In this document: in pieces, positions 51,601 through 60,600 of the stretch | How the letters are laid out: each line of letters starts with the position of its first letter | Numbering within the stretch: position 1 is the first letter of the stretch | Source: Malachius bipustulatus | Taxonomy: Eukaryota > Arthropoda > Insecta > Coleoptera > Melyridae | Length of the DNA stretch: 64,000 bases | Reading direction: 5' to 3' | Assembly (NCBI GenBank): GCA_910589415.1 | Contig: OU342633.1 | Span: 40,182,210-40,246,209, forward strand | Translations under genes and position numbers: made by a program | Notes under the pieces: generated by a model | What the model saw: only the letters and a program-made list of their open reading frames with translations | Told to the model about the DNA's origin: nothing | Databases searched by the model: none

Positions 51601-54600
51601 AAGCGGTTTTTTTCGTTTTTCCGGAAAACGACAAGAGCTACAAACAGCTCGAAAATCTCAGTGAATAGCTCGAAAATAGCTTGATATTCCTGTGCTTTTC
51701 ATTTTTTCCGGGAGTACTTACTTACTAAATTTAGGTCCAATTCTAGCACGACAAAGCGGTTTTTTTCGTTTTTCCGGAAAATCACGAGAGCTAGGAACAG
51801 CTCGAAAATCTCATTGAGTAGCTCGAAAATGGCTCGATATTCCTGTGCTTTTCATTTTTTCCGGGAGTACTTACTTACTAAATTTAGGTCCAATTCTAGC
51901 ACGACAAAGCGGTTTTTTCGTTTTTCCGGAAAACGACAAGAGCTACAAACAGCTCGAAAATCGCATTGAATAGCTCGAAAATAGCTCGATATTCCTGTGA
52001 TTTTCGTTTTTTCCGGGAGTACGTACTTTCAAAATTGAGGTCCAATTCTAGCACGACGAAGCGGTTTTTTTCGTTTTTCCGGAAAATTACGAGAGCTAGG
52101 AACAGCTCGAAAATCGCATTTAGTAGCTCGAAAATAGCTCGAAATTCCTGTGCTGTTTGGGTTTCTCCACAGATTGAATCTAAAAAAGTCAGGTGTAATG
52201 TAAGCATTACAAATAAAAAAATTGCGATTTTCCGGAAAACGGTGAAAGCTAGAGACAGCTCGAAAATACCATTGAAGAGCTCGAAAATAGCTCGAAAATC
52301 CTTTGTCATCAGTTTTAAAAAATATTAATTTTTTAAAAATGTGTCATGCTTAAATTAGGGACCTATTTTGCCTTGATCCCTGGAGATTTGCTCCGAATGT
52401 TTCGTCCACAACTGCGGTAAACATCTTCAGCGGTTACGTGTGTAGGATTTGGCATTCGGCGTTACGTCACACCCGAATGAGTTATAGTTAGTGGTGGGGG
52501 TGTGTAGTCACCGGACCATCAGCCTGTAAATAGGATTGTCAGTGAACACAAGTATCGCTTGCACATACGTAACCACTGACACTGAATAGTCCACATCTCA
52601 GTCGTGGACGAAACATCCTCTACCGATTGATTTTCGGGACTTTTAATTTTTATATACAGTTAGGGGCAAAAGAAACTGTACCAGCCCCTGGCGGCATCAT
52701 GCCATGTTGCAAAATTTTTCTGGGTCAGCGTTTTTTGGCAATGCGTTGGTCGTATATTATCGAGGTATATTGAATACTGTTGCTATCAAATTTGATTTCA
52801 TTTTCGTAACGAACGCTAATTAATGTATTATATTATAGAGGTCACGTTCTTATCTTTCTGCGTGGGAGAAATGATAAATCGATTCTGAACTTGAACATAT
52901 TTACATGAAACAATAGGTACGAGTGTGTGGCAAATGCCGCATGATTGCTTATTAAACGAGTCAATATACCGGCGAATAAATAAATAATAACTAAAGTAAA
53001 CATGATGAATGTAAATGTATGTGGAACTCTTTGGTTGCGTTCTATTCGAATTTGTTCCAAGTAGAAAGTCGGCTATGGCTGCATAGAAACACCTATGCGC
53101 TGAATCATAAACGAGATGCCTCATTTAGCGATAATTTTCCTATTAGTTTGCTATTGTAAATGGATCTTATATGCATATGTTGTATGTCACCTTTGTTACA
53201 TACTACCCACGACGTTCGGAGAATATTATTCGTTTCACTTCTTCATTTGTCTCTGATACAATTAGCGTCAATTATATTTAAAACTACATGGACAGTGCTA
53301 CCTGAGTCGGGGGTACTTTACTTTCTAAATATAAACAATATGACTACCGCGTACTTCAATCATTAATATGACGACCGGGGATAGAAAGTATGCATTTATA
53401 TTTTTTGAGCAATCGAACTCTGTTTGATCGATTACCTTATACGTCTTTCAAGTAGGTAATATTTAAATTCACTTCCATATATCGCCTGGTAGTTGTACTT
53501 AAAACTATTCTGTCAACTACTCTAGCCAGACTTAACTACATCGCTTCAAATACAAACAATTCGCTTTGGGGACAGCTGTAATTATTTTGTACTGCAAATT
53601 TGTACAATTATTGGACTGTACATTTTTACCTATTCACGACTGGGAACAAGAGGTACTTTTCTTATCACAGAATACCTAACACTTTTCCTTCCTGCCCGCA
53701 TATTGTAACCATAAAAACGCTGGGAGAAGAAGGAAGAAGATCGCCTGCACGAGACTGCGAGTCGCACCATTACCATTGTCGAGGTAACAAGGGCCACTCG
53801 AATTAGTTCGTTCGTTCGTGGTTGGAGTCGTCAGTTACTCCCCTTCAAGTCACGTATCAGTGGTGCGAGAGGGAGCAGATGTCTGTAAATCCTCGCAAAA
53901 CTGTTATAGTACCATTCACCAGACGTAAAAGACCTTACACCACCTACTCTTCGAGGAGTAGTTATACCATTTGCGGAGGAGGCTAAATATCTAGGTGTCA
54001 CATTTGATAGGAAGCTACTATGGAACTCCCATCTGGAAAAGATTATCCACAGAGCAAAGCTCTCCCTATGGAGTTGCAAAAAAGATCTGTGGAAGAACTT
54101 GCGGCACTGGTCGCTGTCAAGTCTGCAGAGACAAGCATGCCTGGCTATCAGTTGAGCAATGAGCACCGCACCGTCCGCGGCTATGGAAATACTTCTGGAC
54201 CTGCCTCCACTCCATATATACTTGGAAAGAGAGGCCAGATGGACAACGTACAGACTACAGACTGTTACAGGTGGTACGAAACACACAAATGGCTTGTGTC
54301 ATGGAGCGGACCAGTCTACTGGACGACACTCGTAAGTCACAGCCTTCTGGGTATGCCCTCCAGACATGATGCCATACACAACAAACTACCACACTGCCTA
54401 CAACGTCCTCTTTCCAAGCAGAGACGAATGGGAGCGTGACTCAAACGACCTCCTCAAAGCAGACCTCATGTGGTTCACCGACGGTTCAAGAAGAGAATTC
54501 TTTGCAAGCCTGGGTCAGTGTAACAATATTTCTGGCAGAAATTAATGCCATTGTACTCAGCGCGCAGATGCTGGATGAAATGCACTGCACGCGGAAAACA

Positions 54601-57600
54601 ATCAAAATCTTCTCAAATAGCCAAGCGGCCGTGAAAGCCCTTTGCTTCATTCGTTGCAACTCCAAACTAGTATGGAACTGTCAAACAGCACTCAATTAGT
54701 TAGCTAAAAACAATAACTTGACTCTGGTCTGGATTCCAGGTCACTCCGGCCTTGGAGAGAACGAAATAGCCGACTTTCTGGCCAGAAGAGGAACCGAATC
54801 CAAATTTACAGGACCAGAACCGGTTGTTGGCATATCCTCAAATATTGCCAAAACAACAATAGACACCTGGTTGGAAAATAAGGTACTTCGGTGCTGGCAA
54901 AGTCTACCAGGATTAACTCTCTCTAAGAGCTTCATTGAGGGACCATCGAGAAACAGAGCCAAAAAGCTACTGGAGCTCAAAAAGACTGACCTAAGGGCCC
55001 TGATAGGCCCATACACAGGACACTGTAAAGTGAACCACCACTTACACAGGATGAATCTAGCCGATAACGTAGAATGTCGCCTGTGTCTGGAGGATATGTA
55101 GAAACAGCAGAGCATGTTCTATGTAACTGCCCCGCCTTGGGAAGAACCAGACACTCAACGTTCGGAAGAGTACTTCTCTCTCCAAGGGACCTGGATACAT
55201 TCACACCATCTAAGGTCATTAACTTTTAAAAAAGCAGTGGCCTGCTGGAATGGATGTAAAGCACTTATAGTACGAGAGCCCACGACCAAAATTTTTGTCT
55301 CAGCAATACGACAAAAACCGCATCAAATTAATAGATTCGATTATCCTGAACCCGAAAATCGCAATATCAGAAATTTTCCGTGTATCGTCTGACCTGACCA
55401 AATTTTCAAAAATGTCAAAAAATTTTACCAAACTGTATCATAGCAATCCGTCTGATTTTCAGAATATAGTTAAATGATAGCTCTAAGATATAGAAAATAC
55501 GTTTTTCAGACGCCACTAGCGTAGCGTGTACACGGGAGACCACTAAAATTTTTTGTCTAAAAAAAAGTTTTGTGAAAATTTTCAATCTAGCCTAATCAAC
55601 ATCATTAATCTTTTTTTCGTTGTATTATCTGCACATGAATTATTCTTCTAAAAGACTTTGAATATATTTTCGGTATCAGAAGTATATTTGCCTAAATCAG
55701 CGAAAGCTTCTTGATATAGCATGTGCAGTTCTTGTGAAGTATTGTCAACGGGTTTTTCCCCTTGCGATATAATGAATTTTTCCCCTTGACTCCGGAACGT
55801 TCTTTTCGTTTTTGGGATTATAGGCGACATCGGAAATGTCTGAAAATAGTATTTTGGTAATCCCGGAAGCCATACAAAAAGTTTAAAAAAAATTGAACCG
55901 GGTTGCTATAATACAGTTCGGCTAAATTTTTTGACATTTTCAAAAATACGCTCAGGTCATTATGCTACGCGCAAAATGTCTGAAAACAAACATTTTCGTC
56001 ATAAAATGACAAAATCTATGTACATTTTCAATATCAGACGTAATACGATAATACCGTCTGCCTATTTTTTTTTGACAGCAGAAATGGCCTCCCACACAAT
56101 TGCTACACTTTTGACCGTTACCACCCACCTAGTAGGGTTCAGGATTATTTTATCTAACGACTTGATACGCTTTTGGTCGTAAAACGATGATACATGGTTT
56201 TGGTCGTGGGCTCTCGTACTATTAGGTGTGAGCCACAATAGACCACTTGGTCGCAGTGGAGGTGTTTCAATCGAAACTAATCCCCCCAAACTGGGCATCG
56301 TCTTCAGATACGAAATTATCCGGTATTAGTGAAAATGAACCTTATATGAACATTCACTAATAAGACTTACACCTTAAACGCTTATTACTCGCTTCGTCGA
56401 GAATCGTCAGATATTTTCCCTAAATCGTGTCTTAACAATTATCATTAATATTAACCGTTCTCAGTGAATATTTAACCTTATTGCAACTTCGTTACTTAAA
56501 CAAGCGCCTATTACCAATCAATTTGTCGGGACAGCGATGTAATCAGCAAGGTCAGCACCTACTTATTTGAAGTTTACTGTGTGTGTGCTCCTGTTTCTTG
56601 GCGTAAACCCTGGTCTCGGCCCTGGTTTTTCACTTCTGATAACATCTACATATATTAATTAATCCACGTTTAAGACCTGCTTATAACAATTAATCTTCGA
56701 ACCAGTCCAAACATTTGGTCCCCTAACATTCGGAGTTAGTTAAAAACTATTAAGATAAATCTTCACTACTATTTTGGATACGGGTGTACTCTGCGTGAGT
56801 TACACTGTACAAGCACGGGTTTCCCTGGTGGGATGGGAGATTGGTCATTCACTTCCCGACGGGTTGCTATTTAAGGTATCTTATTCACAAAATAAAGGTA
56901 AGAAACGGTGGCTAAGAGCAGTTCAACGAGAATTCCATCTTCGTCGACCGGCATGGAAGCAGTCCCTGTCCGACAACCATTTTGAGGTGGATTGAAAAAT
57001 TTCCGAATAGAGTAAATGACGTATCCCCATACACCTGGTATAGACACTTAATTTTTTTTTTAACTTAATGCCGCTCGATTTGCTCGGTCCACTGTTCCAT
57101 TGTGAATGAGCCACCCGTCGGGAAGAGGATGACCACTGACCCACGCACCGCCACGGAAACCACAATCAGAGTAGCGTCTTATCAAAAATGTAACCGCTAG
57201 TCGTTATCACCCTCTGTATCCACGGTTAATAATTGTGGTTAGTTTAATTTATTTACAAATGTAGCGTTTTAAGATCACATTTGAGGTTTAATAATTAGCA
57301 ACCTTTTGATTGTTCCCCGATTCACGATAAATCCTGCTAGAGCTATGGAATCATATAAACATTATCATAATTATAATATAACATAGTCACAGTAACGGAA
57401 TCACCAATAACTGCCAGTAATAACAGAACCTGCGTAAATTCACTGATGTGACTTAAAAAAAAAGTATCAAATCTGGAATCCTTTAAAATTTGATGTGACG
57501 TGAGGCTACAAAAATTCTTAGCAGCTAGATATACATCTACGTCGTATACACGGTAACTCGAGCTATGAATTCATTAGTCACAGTAACAGTAACACGTATA

Positions 57601-60600
57601 TTAAATGAGCAGTCATAGTAACATAATCATTCAGTAACAGATAGTAAACTACTTATAAGAAGGAAAGTCTAGTAAAGAAATAGAAAGCCTTTCCACTCTT
57701 TCCAGTTTCCAATTTATAAGTTCAGGAAGAAAAAATGAGTTTCTACTCGCCGTGATTTGACGTCCAGCAGAGCACTTTAAAATAATGTACTTAATAGACT
57801 GACTGAGCCATGGAACTAACGGGGTCGCTGGAAACGAACTAGAAGCTTCATAAAACGTTTTTTCGATTAACACTGATTTCATTTAATGAAGCAATCTTGT
57901 CGTTTGGATTTTGGAAATTCGTCTCGAAGGTCAAAGAATAAGAATATGTACCACTTTTCCTTCCTGCCCGCACATTGTAACCATAGAAACGTGGGAGAAG
58001 AAGGAAGAAGATCGCCGGTAGCGAGAGTAAGAGTAACAGCCGCTCGAATTGTTCGTTCATTCGTGGTTGTAGTTGTCAGCCACTCCCCCCAAAACTGGGC
58101 ATCGTCGTCCGATACGAAATAGATTCACACGTCGTTTATTACTCGTTTCGTCGAAAATCGTCAGATATTCTCCCTAAATCGTGTATTAACAATTATAACA
58201 CGGCTCAACAATTATTAATCCTGGAATAGTCTAAAAATTTGGTCCCCTAACATAGAGGATAAACGTTTTGACGACTAAACATGTAATAAAAAGCACGTTT
58301 CAGTTATTTTTCCGGAATAAGAGATCGTGGCGATCATGCAATGTTGCTAGGTATTCGAATTTAAGTTGACGTAAACAAAACACCCTGTATGTGAGATTAT
58401 GAATGACTTCAAAACATAATGATATGAATCGGCACAAGGACAATAGAAAGAAACAATTGAAATATTTCAAATGCAAATGTAATAAAATGGCAACGCGATT
58501 AACTCCTAAGATACTTCTGTCCTTTTGAACACTGACGTAAAGAACGTATGGCAAACAATAAAAGTGCACGACGTCAATTTTAATCATGAAATCTTCATCG
58601 CGAGTTGCGTAAGGAAACATGTGAAATTATTATCATAACGCGTCGGGTTATTTATCATTCAGATAAAGTTGCGAAAGTACAATTATTATTATTTTATTAA
58701 TCAAAAACGGTCGACAGAGTTTTATTATTTTCGAGATTATTTTACCTTGAAAATGGTAACTCTCAGCTAGTTACCTACGTAAGTAAGTGCGTCATTTAAA
58801 TCATTTCATCTGCATTAAAGCAGATACACACCTACTTAATTATTGGCTGAGTCAATAAACAGGAAGTGTTCTCCGTTTCCGTGGAACAACCAGAAAAAAG
58901 CAAACCATGTTCAGGTGTAATTTTGTGTAACTAACTAAAATTCAGATATAAAAAAATTTATTTATAAAATTTACACGTGCCTTACCTAAAATTGAAGTTA
59001 AGACACAGTTGGCGAGTCATAAGCCAGGCTCTTTTTTAAGGAAGCTTTCTTTAAGTAGAAGACATAAAGGTAGAGAATAATTACTACTTCACATGAAATA
59101 AATTTATTTCGTCAAGGCCGTTTGCAAGCATTTTTAGCCCCTCACTGATTCTCTTGTCTTGCATCGCCTTTGGACGCATCCCTTAATAGAACCTTAAAAC
59201 CAGCTTAAGTGTCTTAGCCCTCCTGTGACTTGTTTGAATCAACTAGCCCCAGGCATTGACCGTACCTTTTGCTAAGACCTTCTTCGCCAAGGCACGGATC
59301 AGTCAGGTCTGGGTCTGGATCCTCCTCGTTCCTTTTCTTCACCACCCTCTCACGCAGATCAAGGTCCGCGTCGCTTTTGAACCTCACTCCACACAAGCTA
59401 CCCCGTCCAAAATACCAAGGTCCGCTTCGATCTTGACCACCAAGCTACACTGGCTAGATATCCCGTCATACAGACCAAGGCCCCTATCGACCTGGCCCCC
59501 CATACACAGGCAACCCCGTTCAAAGAACATCAACACAATTCCTTGAAATGCGAGGAGAAACATTTCCTCTTTTTTTCTCATCAGTTTATACGGCCAGAAC
59601 CAGAAAATGTCTTCAAAAATGAAGAAATGAAGAGGCACTGTAAACTCGGATCAGCCTTTAGCGAGATTGGTGTGCAAAATGATCAAACCTGTAGATTCTG
59701 CATGAAAGGTGAAGAAACTCCCAAGATGTCCCCTGACTGAATGTCGTGCAGTACAGAAAAGAAGATATCTGGGTTTCTACAAACAGGCGGAAATACACCA
59801 AGGGACTAAATAATTATCTTTTGGATTAGAATCATTCAAAATTCTAAATTGACCCCCAAAAATTTAACTGGATTGGGTGCTGTATTAAGTGAAAAGGCAC
59901 ACAGAAGAGGTGACACCAAATGTCTTCTCGGTTGTTGTGTTCATGCATTGCTTAATACAATGCAAGAGTATTCCTTACCGCTACACTAAATTAAGGCTAC
60001 TTTGTCAAGTAGGCGGTTTCAACTGTCCAAAACACACGCCCAAATACTGACGAAGTTGGCTGGAGAATAAAATCTTTTTCTACCTGTGTCTTAACCCCCT
60101 CGTTTAAGTACTTGTTTTTCCGCATTAAAATGAGATGAAAAAGAACACCTGCCACGCTGTTTCGAACAGTTTCTTGGAGGACTTGGTGAGTTATCGAATT
60201 CTATCTTCAGAGTTGCTACCGCAGTTCTTACTAAGTGCGCGGTGTTTTCTGAATTCCGGTTACCAAAGTTTGGGCAGCTGCTTCAAAAGTGCTTGGTAAC
60301 TTATCGACTTCGTTTTCAAAGATAATTTCGTTGTGCTTGTGGTTTTGATAAGATCTTCTGTGTTTTTGACATTAAAAACATTTTACTGAAAAAGCACAGC
60401 CGCCAAACTCTTCAGACAATTCGCCAAACTCTTAAGATGTTGCTTCAAAGTATTTTACGACCTATTCTGTTATTTTCCCATTCTTGGCGGAAAATCTCAA
60501 TACCACTCTATTCAGTTGGTTAATTCTTTGGGTTGTTTATGGGCAGGTTCCATAATTATGTTTTGATCATCAATTGGGAGAACATAACGACCACAGCCTT

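Larger units (their letters stand above)
45410..52365. mobile_element. Foldback-like transposon, 6.96 kb, arms made of inverted 153-bp satellite arrays
   Basis: The ends TAGGTCCCTAATTTAAGC (45410) and its complement (to 52365) are inverted and flanked by TTTTGCC on both sides (45403-45409 and 52366-52372). Counting TA, a 9-bp TATTTTGCC duplication is an equal reading. The outer ~450 bp of the two arms differ at only a few positions. Each arm then becomes a tandem array of one ~153-bp monomer, in opposite orientation in the two arms. A ~1-kb single-copy spacer (47887-48869) separates them. Long inverted arms made of tandem repeats plus a 9-bp target duplication is the hallmark of Drosophila FB (MULE-related) elements. 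No transposase is present, so it is non-autonomous. It sits in the 34-kb intron. Confidence 0.8.
53844..56277 (+). mobile_element. 5'-truncated I/Jockey-type non-LTR retrotransposon inserted in the LTR remnant
   Basis: The insertion interrupts the LTR remnant: ACTCCCC precedes it and AATCCCC follows it. It carries the end of a reverse transcriptase, RNase H and a zinc-knuckle tail on the plus strand, then a 3' untranslated region. That region is itself split by a 954-bp TTA-flanked MITE (55268-56221). The last part (56222-56277) resumes with GGTGTGAGCCACAATAGACC. Confidence 0.75.

Noticed and set aside
45806..51684. Long open frames of 341-405 residues in the 153-bp arrays as a repetitive protein gene
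   Set aside because: They are explained by a stop-free monomer whose length is a multiple of three. The same sequence is open on opposite strands in the two arms, with no leader, start context or flanking domain.
45472..52305. CRISPR-like or centromeric satellite array
   Set aside because: There are no unique spacers between repeats, the context is eukaryotic, and the arrays are bounded by transposon-like ends and target duplications.
53831..54286. 151-residue minus-strand frame as a gene
   Set aside because: It is antisense to the reverse transcriptase/thumb region of the non-LTR remnant, whose plus-strand motifs are clear.
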